DNA of 64,000 bases, taken from contig NZ_CP128362.1 of assembly GCF_034274695.1 (NCBI RefSeq), forward strand, positions 5,458,501 to 5,522,500, written 5' to 3'. The notes under the pieces are model-generated. The model did no database searches. It was given only the letters and a program-made list of their open reading frames with translations, and had not been told where the DNA came from. The translations under genes and the position numbers were made by a program. Of this stretch, positions 43,671 through 52,935 are shown in pieces (positions within the stretch are counted from its first letter, which is position 1; each line of letters starts with the position of its first letter). The DNA comes from Chitinophaga sp. LS1 (GTDB lineage: Bacteria; Bacteroidota; Bacteroidia; Chitinophagales; Chitinophagaceae).

Positions 43671-44717
43671 ATGGCTACAATACTCGTTATTGAAGATAAC
43701 CAGGCTATACGAGAAAATATCATTGAGATACTTGAAATGGCAAATTATAAAGTTTTAGAAGCCGGCGATGGAAAAAAAGGATTAACGCTTGCAGAAACGC
43801 AACATCCGGATCTCATCGTGTGCGACCTGGCATTGCCTATCCTGGATGGCTATGTAGTCTTACAAATGTTAAACAGAAGCGATACACCCTGTAAGGTGCC
43901 TTTTATTTTTCTGACAGCAAGGGCTGAAAGATCAGAAATACGTAAAGGTATGGACATGGGAGCTGATGATTACATCACCAAGCCGTTTACCCCGTCAGAG
44001 TTGTTAAGTGCCATTGAATGCCAGCTAAAAAAATCGGCCCACACCAGGCATCATGTAGTAGCAATGCCACCAGTCATTTCCAATACAATGGAAGAAGAAC
44101 CCTTTAAAGCCCTCATCAAAGACCGTAATATCAAAACGTTTAAAAATAAACAAATTATTTACCAGGAAGGAAACCACCCTTCCTATCTTTATTTTATTTT
44201 GAAAGGATTTGTAAAATCCTTCAGGATTGATGAAGATGGAAAAGAATTTATTACCGGATTATTTAAGGAAGGTGATTTTCTCGGATATATTCCTATACTT
44301 GACAAAACCCACTTCAGCGATTCGGCGCAGGCTATTGATCACGTGGTGCTGGCAGTTATTCCGATTAGTGACTTCGAAGAATTGACCAACCTAAATAAAC
44401 ATGCCCAGGAACAGATCATCAGAATGTTGACGCATACCATTGAGGAAAAAGAAGTCCAACTCTTAAGAGTGGCTTACGATTCATTAAGAAAGAGAGCCGC
44501 AGATACCCTACTTTCCGTCTTCAATAAGTATAATGTGGCAGGAGATAACAACGTAGGAATAAAATTCAGCAGGGGAAACCTTGCGGCAATCGCAGGTGTG
44601 GCAAAAGAATCCTTTGCCCGTACACTAGCAGATTTTCGGGATGAACACCTGATTGACATCAGGAAAGGGGTTATCTATTTGCTCGATATTGGTAAACTGA
44701 ACCAATTGAGTAATTAA
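43671..44717 (+). CDS. Hybrid response regulator: receiver plus CRP/FNR-type DNA-binding protein
   Basis: 348 residues. Receiver (1-122): DNQAIRENI acidic pocket, phosphoacceptor Asp in VCDLALPILDG, Thr/Lys switch at FLTARAE and ITKPFTPSEL. CNB/cAMP-binding-like domain (about 145-260; 'QIIYQEGNHPSYLYFILKGF'). Winged HTH of the Crp type (about 270-345; FSRGNLAAIAGVAKESFART). So phosphorylation rather than cAMP may gate a CRP-like dimer. It lies within the stress locus and is its most likely dedicated regulator; the PAS kinase at 41244 is the nearest candidate sensor. Confidence 0.9.
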   Translation: MATILVIEDNQAIRENIIEILEMANYKVLEAGDGKKGLTLAETQHPDLIVCDLALPILDGYVVLQMLNRSDTPCKVPFIFLTARAERSEIRKGMDMGADDYITKPFTPSELLSAIECQLKKSAHTRHHVVAMPPVISNTMEEEPFKALIKDRNIKTFKNKQIIYQEGNHPSYLYFILKGFVKSFRIDEDGKEFITGLFKEGDFLGYIPILDKTHFSDSAQAIDHVVLAVIPISDFEELTNLNKHAQEQIIRMLTHTIEEKEVQLLRVAYDSLRKRAADTLLSVFNKYNVAGDNNVGIKFSRGNLAAIAGVAKESFARTLADFRDEHLIDIRKGVIYLLDIGKLNQLSN

Positions 44718-44858
44718 AACATTCATGAAAGAGGGAATTCACCAACTGGGAATGAAAACCATTTTCAGGAAAAGGGACTGTAGTGAACAAGCTCTTTTAT
44801 GCGGATAGCAGACTTTGTCTGACCGCCTATTATTGAATCCACTTTAATACATTCATTT

Positions 44859-45902
44859 TTATAGTTCATTGCTAATAATTACCTTCAGTGCTTTTTCTTT
44901 TGCAGCATTGCCAAATGTGTTGTACGCAGTTTCTATTTCAGATAATTTAAACCGGTGTGTTATAAATACTCCCGGATCCAATTTATTGCTGGTAACTGTT
45001 TTTAGTAGCATTGGCGTGGTATAGGTATCTACCAGCCTGGTAGTAATAGTGATATTCTTTGACCATAAATCTTCCAGCGCCAGGGATACTGACTTACCAT
45101 GTACACCTATATTGGCAATTTTACCGCCGGGCCGGATGATTTGTGTACACAATTCAAATGTGGCCGGTATTCCCACAGCTTCCATAGCTGTATCTACCCC
45201 TTCATATTCAGTAAGGGCCATAATAGCTTTGATCGCATTTTCCTGGCTACTGTTAATTGCATGGGTCGCGCCCATTTGTTTAGCCACTTCCAGACGGTTA
45301 TTATCAGTGTCAATCATAATGATAATGGCAGGAGAAAAGAACTGCGCTGTGGTAAGCGCTGCCAGTCCTATTGGTCCTGCACCCACTATTGCCACTGTTG
45401 TACCCGGTTGTACCTGTCCGTTCAGTACCCCGCATTCATAACCCGTAGGCAGAATATCACTCAACATGACCAGGGACTCTTCATTTGTGCCTGCGGGTAT
45501 ATGGTACAGGCTTGTATCTGCATAAGGTATTCTCACATATTCTGCCTGTGTCCCATCTATCAGGTGCCCCAGTATCCAGCCGCCGTTCCTGCAATGGGAA
45601 TACATCCCTTTCCTGCAGTATTCACACTTACCACAGGATGTAATACATGAGATCAATACATGGTCTCCTTTTTGGAAATTGCTGACATTACTCCCTGTTT
45701 CTTCCACGATCCCTATGCCTTCATGTCCAAGGATGGTACCGTGCACGACCTCCTTTACATCTCCCTTTAATATATGCAGGTCTGTACCACAGATGGTTGT
45801 TTTTATAACCTTCACGATAGCATCTGTCGATGCAATCAGTCCTGGTTTTTCTTTTTCTTCAAGCATTACCTTGCCGGTGCTCTTGTAAACGAGTGCTTTC
45901 AT
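44859..45902 (-). CDS. Zinc-dependent alcohol dehydrogenase
   Basis: About 347 residues from ATG 45902 (MKALVYKSTGKVML); an upstream in-frame ATG (45953) adds 17 unlikely residues. Catalytic zinc ligands in TTICGTDLHILKG and GHEGIGIVEE; structural zinc in CGKCEYCRKGMYSHC; cofactor loop VAIVGAGPIGLAALTTAQ. Medium-chain dehydrogenase that oxidises primary or secondary alcohols or reduces aldehydes with NAD(H). In a low-oxygen context it could act in fermentative redox balance. A small receiver gene lies just upstream (12 bp). Confidence 0.92.
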   Translation of the reverse strand: MKALVYKSTGKVMLEEKEKPGLIASTDAIVKVIKTTICGTDLHILKGDVKEVVHGTILGHEGIGIVEETGSNVSNFQKGDHVLISCITSCGKCEYCRKGMYSHCRNGGWILGHLIDGTQAEYVRIPYADTSLYHIPAGTNEESLVMLSDILPTGYECGVLNGQVQPGTTVAIVGAGPIGLAALTTAQFFSPAIIIMIDTDNNRLEVAKQMGATHAINSSQENAIKAIMALTEYEGVDTAMEAVGIPATFELCTQIIRPGGKIANIGVHGKSVSLALEDLWSKNITITTRLVDTYTTPMLLKTVTSNKLDPGVFITHRFKLSEIETAYNTFGNAAKEKALKVIISNEL

Positions 45903-45913
45903 AGCATAATTTT

Positions 45914-46318
45914 TTATATAATATACCCCAGCATATTGGCAGCTACCTGACAATATCCTGAGTAGTTATCTGGTTTCTCATAATAATTAGTTGCACCATT
46001 GGTGATGCAATCGTTCCTGGTAATATAGTCGCAGGCCGTGCTCCATATGATTTTAGGTATCCCCGGCAGCCGATGATGGTCATTCAGTTTTTTTAATACC
46101 TCAGCACCCGAATAATAAGGCATGTTGTAATCAAGAATGATGAGTGAAGGGCTGTCCGAACAGTTATCCATATCTACACGGTTCATGAAATCTCTTCCAT
46201 TTTTAAATACCTCCATCATGATACCGGGATTTATCTGATGAATTGCGTCTATCAGAATTTCCTGGTCATCTGAATCATCATCGATCAGAAAAACAACCTT
46301 GTTAGCTTCTTTTTCCAT
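45914..46318 (-). CDS. Single-domain response regulator
   Basis: 134 residues, one receiver domain: FLIDDDSDDQEILIDAI acidic cluster, phosphoacceptor Asp in IILDYNMPYYSG, Lys in YYEKPDNYSGY. This Rcp1-like type (DDD near the start and long alpha4) is common in Bacteroidota and relays or modulates kinase signals by protein contact. Located 12 bp upstream of the alcohol dehydrogenase and 17 bp downstream of the deacetylase, all leftward. Confidence 0.9.
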   Translation of the reverse strand: MEKEANKVVFLIDDDSDDQEILIDAIHQINPGIMMEVFKNGRDFMNRVDMDNCSDSPSLIILDYNMPYYSGAEVLKKLNDHHRLPGIPKIIWSTACDYITRNDCITNGATNYYEKPDNYSGYCQVAANMLGYII

Positions 46319-46334
46319 TGCGGTATATTTTTGT

Positions 46335-47057
46335 TTAAGGAAGAATAAATGCTTTATCTATTGCTTCTTTCAATTGGACTGCAGTCCATTTACCGGATAC
46401 CATTATACGCCTGACGGTGAAGTTGGGATCCGTAGATTGCTGATGACTAGCCAGCTGGAAGGCGCCGATATAATTAGCCTGTTTCAGGTCTTTGATAGCC
46501 TGTTCATTCCACTCGCCATACGGAAATGCAAAATAGCAGACAGATGTGCCGGTTATTTTTTCTAGAAGTGCTTTGGGTTTTACTATTTGCTCATTTACAT
46601 TATAGGAGGGATGTAAGGCCAGGTTGGTATGATCCCAGGTATGGCAGGCGATAATATGTCCCTGGTCCGACATGTCCCGGATTTCAGAGGCGGTAAGCCA
46701 CCCTGTTTTATTCAGGCAGACGGTCATAATGAAAAACACGCCCCTGAAATGGAATTGGTTCAATACTGGTACCGCCAGACTGTAATGTGTTTCATGGCTG
46801 TCATCAAAGGTGATCATGATTGATTTGGACGGCAGGGGAGCGCCTCCGTTCATGTGGGCATATAACCCGTCGGGGGTAATGGCAGTATATCCGTTATTAT
46901 ACAGGTATTGCATTTGTTGCTGAAAATGTTTTTCACTGATATGTAAAAGATCTTCTTTACCATCATCAGCCTTACTGATATTATGATAACAAAGGATAGG
47001 TACCTGCTGGTACTGCAGGCAGTATGACAATAACATGTATATGATCGTATATCCCAT
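46335..47057 (-). CDS. Polysaccharide deacetylase (NodB-type, CE4)
   Basis: 240 residues. NodB motifs: ITFDDSHETHY (catalytic base Asp and metal Asp), ACHTWDHTNLAL (H-x-x-x-H metal ligands) and FAFPYGEWNEQ. An N-terminal hydrophobic stretch (YTIIYMLLSYCLQY) is probably a signal or anchor. It would remove N-acetyl groups from an envelope or extracellular polysaccharide. It starts 3 bp after the stop of the M50/CBS fusion gene, whose extra C-terminal domain may share its substrate. Confidence 0.88.
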   Translation of the reverse strand: MGYTIIYMLLSYCLQYQQVPILCYHNISKADDGKEDLLHISEKHFQQQMQYLYNNGYTAITPDGLYAHMNGGAPLPSKSIMITFDDSHETHYSLAVPVLNQFHFRGVFFIMTVCLNKTGWLTASEIRDMSDQGHIIACHTWDHTNLALHPSYNVNEQIVKPKALLEKITGTSVCYFAFPYGEWNEQAIKDLKQANYIGAFQLASHQQSTDPNFTVRRIMVSGKWTAVQLKEAIDKAFILP

Positions 47058-47059
47058 TT

Positions 47060-49096
47060 CTATTGATATTGAATGTAAACAGGTATTGGGTACAATCTGA
47101 GAATTTCCTCCGGCTGCATGATGGTCTGCCGGATGGGTGTAATATCATTTTTGTAAAACAGCTTAAAACCCGTATACTGAACTGGTTCTTTCGCAATAAA
47201 ATATTTATAGGAATCCCTCTTTTTAGCAGGAAAACCAAATCCATCCATATTGATGACTATTTGTACCTGCTCGCAGGGATGTATTTCTCTGTAATTGGTA
47301 ATCATACCTTGTGTGAACCGGTGTACTACCAATATTTTAGGTGGGAGATGGTATTTCAGTACGAGTGTTTTCAGGTAATCGCAGGCAAAATTTATATCTG
47401 CTGCGTCGAAAGTGCCAATTTCTGAACTGGGTACGGCATTGTTCTTCATGGAATATTCAGGATCTATTCCCAGGTGAACATCCGGAAGCTGCAGGTATTT
47501 TTCCAGTGTAGTCAGCTCTTCCTGTAGGGTGCTATGGCCCACCTGAACATCCAGTATGATGATGGCATTTATCTCTCTCGCCATTTTAATAATACTGTCT
47601 ATTTGCTGCCCAGGCATCCGGAGCCGGTACTTTTTATCTCTCCCCGGGTTTCTTTGTGCTGTAATCGCAATGTAATGCAGTGCTGGCTGTACCCGAAACA
47701 GTGGGTCCGCAAGCTCCCATTTTCCAGCCTCAGCGAGTAACTGGGCTTTCATTTTATCCGGCGGTAATTCTCCCAATATTCCCATCTTCGGAGAGTACAG
47801 GTTGCCATAGAATGCAACAATCCTTTTGTATGGAAGTATTGCACCCGGCAGGGGAGCGGTAGGATTATACTTCCATGCCAGGGTAGGCGTGTCATGCAAT
47901 AATCTCATGGCATGCTGATGGTAACCAGTGGTATCGGAATGACCTTTTTGCTGTACTGAAAATAGTGAAAGCAGCAATGGAAATGTCCAGGCAAGCGCAT
48001 ATGGTTTTTTATGCTTTTCCGTTGCATGTTTAAGTACCGAACTGAGGATGTTATCCCTGCTGACCACCCCGATCAATTTATTGGTTGAAGTAGTAACCGG
48101 CAATATCAGATCTGCTTTGTCTGGCAACCGATTCCATATTTCAATTAACTTACTATCCGCCCTCACAGCAGACAGATCAGGGATGACCAGATCCTGCAGG
48201 GTTATTTCGTTCCTGTTGGTCAGTAGTCTGTATAAAATTGTTTCTTTGTCCAATATGCCAATGATGTTTCCATTGTCGGTCAATACATAATACCGGTCAT
48301 TGCCCATGCCAAGGGTATGAAGGATCTCTTCCGGGGTTGCCCGTACATTTAATGTTTTAAAATCCCGGGATATCACATCACCTACATTTTCATCCTTCAT
48401 CAGAAATGAGATCAGGTAGTTATCCTTTTCCATGCCTGACATTAAAAGCAGGAAGCAGCCATATAGAATGAATAGCAGATTACCTGTCAGCAATCCGGCT
48501 ATTGTCAGTAGCAAACTGATAGCCCTGCTTATAAAAAGCGAAGTTTTCAAAGCAGTGTATGGCGTAAAGCGAAGTCCCAGTAATCCTTTTAACATTTTTC
48601 CCCCGTCAAGAGGTAATGCGGGCAGCAGGTTGATAATTGCCAGTGTAATATTGATGTTATACAGAAAATGGGAAAAGTTGGCGCTATGAATGCTTGTTAT
48701 AATCGTACCCAATTTCCAGAAAGGCGTGCCCGCCGGCAGAAATGGTATCAATAAGGTTGCAATTGTGATATTGACCAAAGGCCCTGCCATGCTGACTATT
48801 ATTTCCTGGCGCGGATTTCCTGGCTGGCCGGAAAAGAATGTGATTCCACCAAAGGGGAGCAACTGGATCTTTTTGATAGGGATGTTGTAGTGAAGAGCAG
48901 CAAAGGTATGTCCCAGTTCATGCAACAATACACATACAAATACAGCTAACATTTCACTGATAGTCAGTAATACGATGCTGGCGTGTTCTCTGGCTATTAG
49001 TTGCATGAGCAATACCCAGGATATCAATAACAGAAATGTCCAATGTAATTCAATCGGAATTCCTCTGATGAAAAATATTTTAAGTGAATTTTTCAT
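47060..49096 (-). CDS. M50 site-2 protease with CBS pair fused to an unassigned C-terminal domain
   Basis: About 678 residues from ATG 49096 (MKNSLKIFFIRGIPIELHW); an ATG at 49153 adds 19 basic residues. Domains: M50B membrane protease with zinc motif LLHELGHTFAALHY and third ligand in NLLPALPLDGGKMLKG (about 1-215); CBS pair (about 230-365; 'VGDVISRDFKTLNVRATPEE', 'LIGVVSRDNILSSVL'); one hydrophobic helix (YALAWTFPLLLSLFSV, about 375-390); then 290 residues with 'IIILDVQVGHSTLQEELTTL', HLGIDPEYSM and KILVVHRFTQ, a TIM-barrel-like rhythm without a known name. The helix would put this last domain in the periplasm. Confidence 0.85.
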   Translation of the reverse strand: MKNSLKIFFIRGIPIELHWTFLLLISWVLLMQLIAREHASIVLLTISEMLAVFVCVLLHELGHTFAALHYNIPIKKIQLLPFGGITFFSGQPGNPRQEIIVSMAGPLVNITIATLLIPFLPAGTPFWKLGTIITSIHSANFSHFLYNINITLAIINLLPALPLDGGKMLKGLLGLRFTPYTALKTSLFISRAISLLLTIAGLLTGNLLFILYGCFLLLMSGMEKDNYLISFLMKDENVGDVISRDFKTLNVRATPEEILHTLGMGNDRYYVLTDNGNIIGILDKETILYRLLTNRNEITLQDLVIPDLSAVRADSKLIEIWNRLPDKADLILPVTTSTNKLIGVVSRDNILSSVLKHATEKHKKPYALAWTFPLLLSLFSVQQKGHSDTTGYHQHAMRLLHDTPTLAWKYNPTAPLPGAILPYKRIVAFYGNLYSPKMGILGELPPDKMKAQLLAEAGKWELADPLFRVQPALHYIAITAQRNPGRDKKYRLRMPGQQIDSIIKMAREINAIIILDVQVGHSTLQEELTTLEKYLQLPDVHLGIDPEYSMKNNAVPSSEIGTFDAADINFACDYLKTLVLKYHLPPKILVVHRFTQGMITNYREIHPCEQVQIVINMDGFGFPAKKRDSYKYFIAKEPVQYTGFKLFYKNDITPIRQTIMQPEEILRLYPIPVYIQYQ

Positions 49097-49176
49097 ACGA
49101 AACTTTTTATCCTGATTATAAAGGAATCGAATTCGTGCATTCACCCGGATCATTAAAGCCTATTATCGGAAAAAAA

Positions 49177-49209
49177 AGGCCAGTCCGTGAAACGGTGTCG
49201 GACTGGCCT
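49177..49209 (-). terminator. Rho-independent terminator of BON copy 2
   Basis: AGGCCAGTCCG (49177-49187) pairs with CGGACTGGCCT (49199-49209). On the minus strand it is followed by a run of eight T. It ends transcription from the 49261-49911 gene before the protease gene. Confidence 0.9.
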
Positions 49210-49260
49210 GTAGATGTATTGGGCTCTTGATCAGGGTTTTCTTGTCACCGGTACAAGGAT

Positions 49261-49911
49261 TTATGAGATGGTCAGTTCATCATGAACAGTTGTAACACCA
49301 GGTGTTGACCACACTGCTCTTTCTACCTCCGCCCGTTCAAGCCATGAATGTACATTACCTGTCAGTTTGATATCGCTGCCTGTAGTCATTACATTTATTT
49401 TGTCTGCTTCAAGGTTGGCGATCCGCTGCAAGGCTTTCCGTATATTGTTATTAATAATTTTGCTGCCAGGTCGTGGTTTTACGTGAATAAGGTTTGTAAT
49501 CCCTTTTATTCCCTGAAGATCTTTTATCGCACTCGTTACAGAATCTTTCTGATATTGCCATTCCACTTCACCTTCCACAGATATATATCCGTTTTCTACC
49601 TGTATCATCAATTTTTCGTCAGGAATAATATTGGACCATTTCAGCGCATCGAACGCAGCTTTTGCTATTTCGGCGTCTGTTCTGAGATGTTTTCCCGGCA
49701 ATTTAATGTCAATATTTACAGCTACAGCTATAACTTCTTTTACTCTTTTGGCGGCACTTTCTGCGGCTATTTTTTTGCTGAAACTATCAACGATCCCAGT
49801 CAGCGTCACCACACCATCCTTTACTATAACCCCTATTTCCGGTACGTTGAGTAAAGGATCCCACATCAGTTCATCCTGCACATCCTGTTGTAATTCGTAG
49901 TCTGTTTTCAT
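49261..49911 (-). CDS. BON-domain protein with three BON repeats, copy 2
   Basis: 216 residues, paralogous over its full length to the gene at 38902: 'VKDGVVTLTGIVDSFSKKIA', 'VENGYISVEGEVEWQYQKDS' and 'TGSDIKLTGNVHSWLERAEV'. Same three-repeat layout and no signal peptide. The two copies face opposite ways and lie about 10 kb apart inside the stress locus. Role as for copy 1: probably a membrane- or surface-associated stress protein. Confidence 0.9.
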   Translation of the reverse strand: MKTDYELQQDVQDELMWDPLLNVPEIGVIVKDGVVTLTGIVDSFSKKIAAESAAKRVKEVIAVAVNIDIKLPGKHLRTDAEIAKAAFDALKWSNIIPDEKLMIQVENGYISVEGEVEWQYQKDSVTSAIKDLQGIKGITNLIHVKPRPGSKIINNNIRKALQRIANLEADKINVMTTGSDIKLTGNVHSWLERAEVERAVWSTPGVTTVHDELTIS

Positions 49912-50405
49912 GATTAAGGTTTTTGAGGTAAATAATTGGGATTAGATAGTTGTTGTAAAGAAAGATAGCAATTACGGTTACTACCTTTCTTTCGCTGTTC
50001 ATTTTATCGGTTATGAAAAAAGCACATCGTTGCTTGCACTAAAGGATTGTAACAAATTATATAGATTCTGCAATCGTAACCGTGGAATTCATTTTGTTTT
50101 CGAACTGAAAGGTAGTTTTCTATCTCTATTAAAATCAATGATTTTTGTCATGTTTTTCATTGATATTGCAACCTTCTCTTGCATCAAAGTCAGACTTCTG
50201 TATGATCAGTATCATTTTTGTTGGCGCTGGTTATTGCGAATTTTATGTTGTTCCCCAATTATTCCTCTGATATTTCAAAAGCCATGAGAAAAGTATGGCG
50301 CACATTATTCTAATAGAGCATATGAATTGGCAAAAAGGATAAATGAAAAGATACTATTGATCGGAGTATTCCTGGCAGGATTATATCGCACATAATATTT
50401 TAGAT
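49912..50405. other. Gene-free divergent promoter region
   Basis: 494 bp between BON copy 2 (leftward) and the L,D-transpeptidase (rightward). An interrupted dyad TCAATGA (50135-50141) / TCATTGA (50157-50163) is visible. An 85-codon Cys-rich frame at 50030-50287 shows no family features and is not called. Confidence 0.4.
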
Positions 50406-51833
50406 ATGAAATATTGGTTTTTGACAATAATATTTTTATCACTGGCGATATCGACAGCCACTGGCCAACATATCGGATGGTTATCGGATACTGTGAACCT
50501 GCGCATACTTGTCAGCTTCTTCTCACAGGCCTCTCTGTCAGGCCTTAATGAAAAAGACTATGCTTATAAAACGGTGCAGCAGCTTACATCCGGGATAAAA
50601 ATTGACGATACTGCCAGTATTGATAAAGAACTGACAAATGCTGCAATCAGTTATTTTTCTGATATCGTTTATGGTAATCAGGAAGTGCGTGTGCCTTATA
50701 ATGGAATTAACTATTACCCCGCTTGTTTGAATATCCGCGACAGCATATTGACTGCTATGGCAGAAGATCAGTTTGCCACCTTGCCTGCCAGGTTGGAACC
50801 GCACAATGTAATGTACATGGAGTTGAAAGAAAAGATAGCTGTGCTGGAAAACCGTAAGAAATTTATATTCTCTCCAGTCACCAGTGATAAGCTGGATACC
50901 ACTAATCATCCCCTTATCGAAAAGTTATTTCAACTGGGTATTACAGATACCCCTGATTATACCATTCACGAAGATACACTCAGGAATAAACTGAGGTTAG
51001 CACAAGGTATGTTTGAAATGCTGGAAGATGGCACACTTCGCCCGGGCATCCTGGAAGAACTAAATATATCCGTAGAAAAAAGACTATATGAACTAAAACA
51101 TGCTTTAAATACCTGGCGCTGGCTGGATTGTATTCAACAGGAACAACCTGTGATCATCGTTAATATTCCGGCGGCGAATCTTTTTTATATATGTAAAGAT
51201 TCAGTTTTGTTCTACACCCGCTGTATTGTGGGCAAAGCTGCTACGCCCAGTATACCACTAGCCAGCAGCGTACATGAGGTAATATTATTCCCATATTGGA
51301 ATGTACCGCGTAGCATCGCTGTAAACGAATTATTACCTGCCATTCAATCTGCTCCGCTGGACTATTTGGACTACGGTAATTATCAGGTGCTGGACAAAGC
51401 CGGTAAGGTATTAGATCCGTCCACTATCAAATGGCAGCAGCTGAACAGTAGGAATTTTCCATATACACTAAGGCAGCTATTTGGATGTGATAATTCTCTG
51501 GGCATCATCAAACTCAATTTTTTCAGCCCTTACAGCACGTATCTGCATGATACGCCCAATAAAAGCTACTTCATGTTCAACAGCCGGTATTTCAGTCATG
51601 GGTGTATACGGGTAGAAGATGTCGATTCGCTGGCAGAAATGCTGGAACCTGCATTGCACCCATTTCTGGCCAATGCTGCGACTAAGGTATGTGATTTAGC
51701 GTCAGATAGCGGACAGCTGATCTTTCCCCTGAAACATAAAATTCCACTATTTATTCTATATGAAGTAGCCTGGCCAGATGGAAAAGGGAAAATCTGTTTT
51801 TATGACGACGTATATAATAAAATAAAACTTTAA
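50406..51833 (+). CDS. L,D-transpeptidase (YkuD domain, LdtD/YcbB-like)
   Basis: 475 residues. Signal peptide MKYWFLTIIFLSLAISTATG. A large N-terminal helical part carries a peptidoglycan-binding-like segment ('EMLEDGTLRPGILEELNISV', about 210-230); the YkuD catalytic domain follows with 'VIIVNIPAANLFYICKDSVL', 'IPLASSVHEVILFPYWNVPR', YLHDTPNKSYF and the catalytic Cys in RYFSHGCIRVED. It makes 3-3 cross-links or attaches proteins in peptidoglycan, an alteration often linked to stationary or stressed cells. The PfkB gene starts 10 bp downstream, so they are probably one operon. Confidence 0.92.
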   Translation: MKYWFLTIIFLSLAISTATGQHIGWLSDTVNLRILVSFFSQASLSGLNEKDYAYKTVQQLTSGIKIDDTASIDKELTNAAISYFSDIVYGNQEVRVPYNGINYYPACLNIRDSILTAMAEDQFATLPARLEPHNVMYMELKEKIAVLENRKKFIFSPVTSDKLDTTNHPLIEKLFQLGITDTPDYTIHEDTLRNKLRLAQGMFEMLEDGTLRPGILEELNISVEKRLYELKHALNTWRWLDCIQQEQPVIIVNIPAANLFYICKDSVLFYTRCIVGKAATPSIPLASSVHEVILFPYWNVPRSIAVNELLPAIQSAPLDYLDYGNYQVLDKAGKVLDPSTIKWQQLNSRNFPYTLRQLFGCDNSLGIIKLNFFSPYSTYLHDTPNKSYFMFNSRYFSHGCIRVEDVDSLAEMLEPALHPFLANAATKVCDLASDSGQLIFPLKHKIPLFILYEVAWPDGKGKICFYDDVYNKIKL

Positions 51834-51843
51834 ACCCAGTGTT

Positions 51844-52797
51844 ATGAACCGTATCATCACCTTCACTTTTAATCCGGCAATTGACAAAAGTACTACTATC
51901 AACCACCTGGTGCCTGAAAAGAAACTGGCCTGTTCACCTCCTGTATTTGAGCCGGGTGGCGGAGGTATAAATGTTGCCAGGGCTATCAGGAACCTGGGTG
52001 GTCATGCTACCGCCGTTTATCTTTCCGGTGGGTATACCGGCCGTTTTTTTTCTTCTTTGATTGAAAAGGAACACCTGGATGCTATCAATGTTACCATCAG
52101 TGGCAAAACAAGGGAGAACCTGGTGGTAATGGATGTGTCTACTAATCAGCAATATCGTTTTGGCATGCCAGGGCCCACTGTCAGTGAAAAAGAATGGCAG
52201 CCCTGTCTTGAAATAATAGGTAAATGTGCAGCAGATGATTTTATTGTGGTAAGTGGTAGTTTACCACCTGGTATGCCTCCCGAAGTAATGGGAGAGATCG
52301 CTGCTATCGTAAAAAAAAGAAGAGCCAGGCTTGTGGTAGATATATCTGGTGAAGCCCTCGCCTGTGCGCTAAAAGAAGGAGTGTATCTTATCAAACCCAA
52401 TCTCACAGAATTAGAATTATTAATTGGCAATTCACACTTATCTGAGCAGGATGTATACCAGGAATCCAGGCAAATCATAAACAGAGGACAGAGCGCGGCT
52501 GTAGTCGTATCGCTGGGTGCTGCCGGTGCTATACTGGTTACAAAAGATGAGCAGGTCATGATCCCTGCTCCACTCGTGAAATCTGTCAGTACCGTGGGGG
52601 CTGGTGATGCGATGCTTGCCGGTATTGTATATAAGCTTTCAAAAGGTGCGGGATTTTTAGGTGCAATACGTTATGGCATTGCCTGTGGAGCCGCCGCCAC
52701 CCTGCATCCCGGAACCGCCTTGTGCCAGCCGGAAGATGTAGAGAAATTATTTCAGCAGGTATTGAACAATGCCACGGTAACAATGGCTGCATGGTGA
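51844..52797 (+). CDS. pfkB: PfkB-family sugar-phosphate kinase (6-/1-phosphofructokinase type)
   Basis: 317 residues. Ribokinase-fold motifs: PGGGGINVARAIRNLGG (substrate site), VVSGSLPPGMP, LIKPNLTELELLIG and the catalytic anion hole VSTVGAGDAMLAGI (Asp base). The opening 'ITFTFNPAIDKSTTI' is typical of PfkB/FruK kinases. It would phosphorylate fructose-6-phosphate or a related hexose phosphate; which one is not decided by sequence. PfkB-type kinases sit with Hsp20 and Usp genes in mycobacterial DosR regulons (Rv2029c, from memory), as here. Confidence 0.85.
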   Translation: MNRIITFTFNPAIDKSTTINHLVPEKKLACSPPVFEPGGGGINVARAIRNLGGHATAVYLSGGYTGRFFSSLIEKEHLDAINVTISGKTRENLVVMDVSTNQQYRFGMPGPTVSEKEWQPCLEIIGKCAADDFIVVSGSLPPGMPPEVMGEIAAIVKKRRARLVVDISGEALACALKEGVYLIKPNLTELELLIGNSHLSEQDVYQESRQIINRGQSAAVVVSLGAAGAILVTKDEQVMIPAPLVKSVSTVGAGDAMLAGIVYKLSKGAGFLGAIRYGIACGAAATLHPGTALCQPEDVEKLFQQVLNNATVTMAAW

Positions 52798-52923
52798 TGA
52801 GAATCAATGTTTCGGATACTCCAGATCATTGTTTTCAGTATTAAACAAGATGTAAATTCATATTGTAAACGACCCTGAAATTTTCGAAAATATAATCCCA
52901 ATATTCTTCACAATTTTTAAAAC

Positions 52924-52930
52924 AAGGAGG
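52924..52930 (+). promoter_or_regulatory. Strong Shine-Dalgarno sequence before hsp20 copy 2
   Basis: AAGGAGG, five bases before ATG 52936. Full-strength Shine-Dalgarno sites are rare in Bacteroidota, so this suggests unusually high or ribosome-regulated translation. Confidence 0.6.
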
Positions 52931-52935
52931 TAACT

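Noticed and set aside
49348..49854. 168-codon aromatic-rich plus-strand frame
   Set aside because: Antisense of BON copy 2; the Phe/Tyr richness is the complement of Lys/Glu/Val codons.
50030..50287. 85-codon Cys-rich frame before the transpeptidase
   Set aside because: Non-ATG start, biased composition of an AT-rich spacer, no homology pattern.
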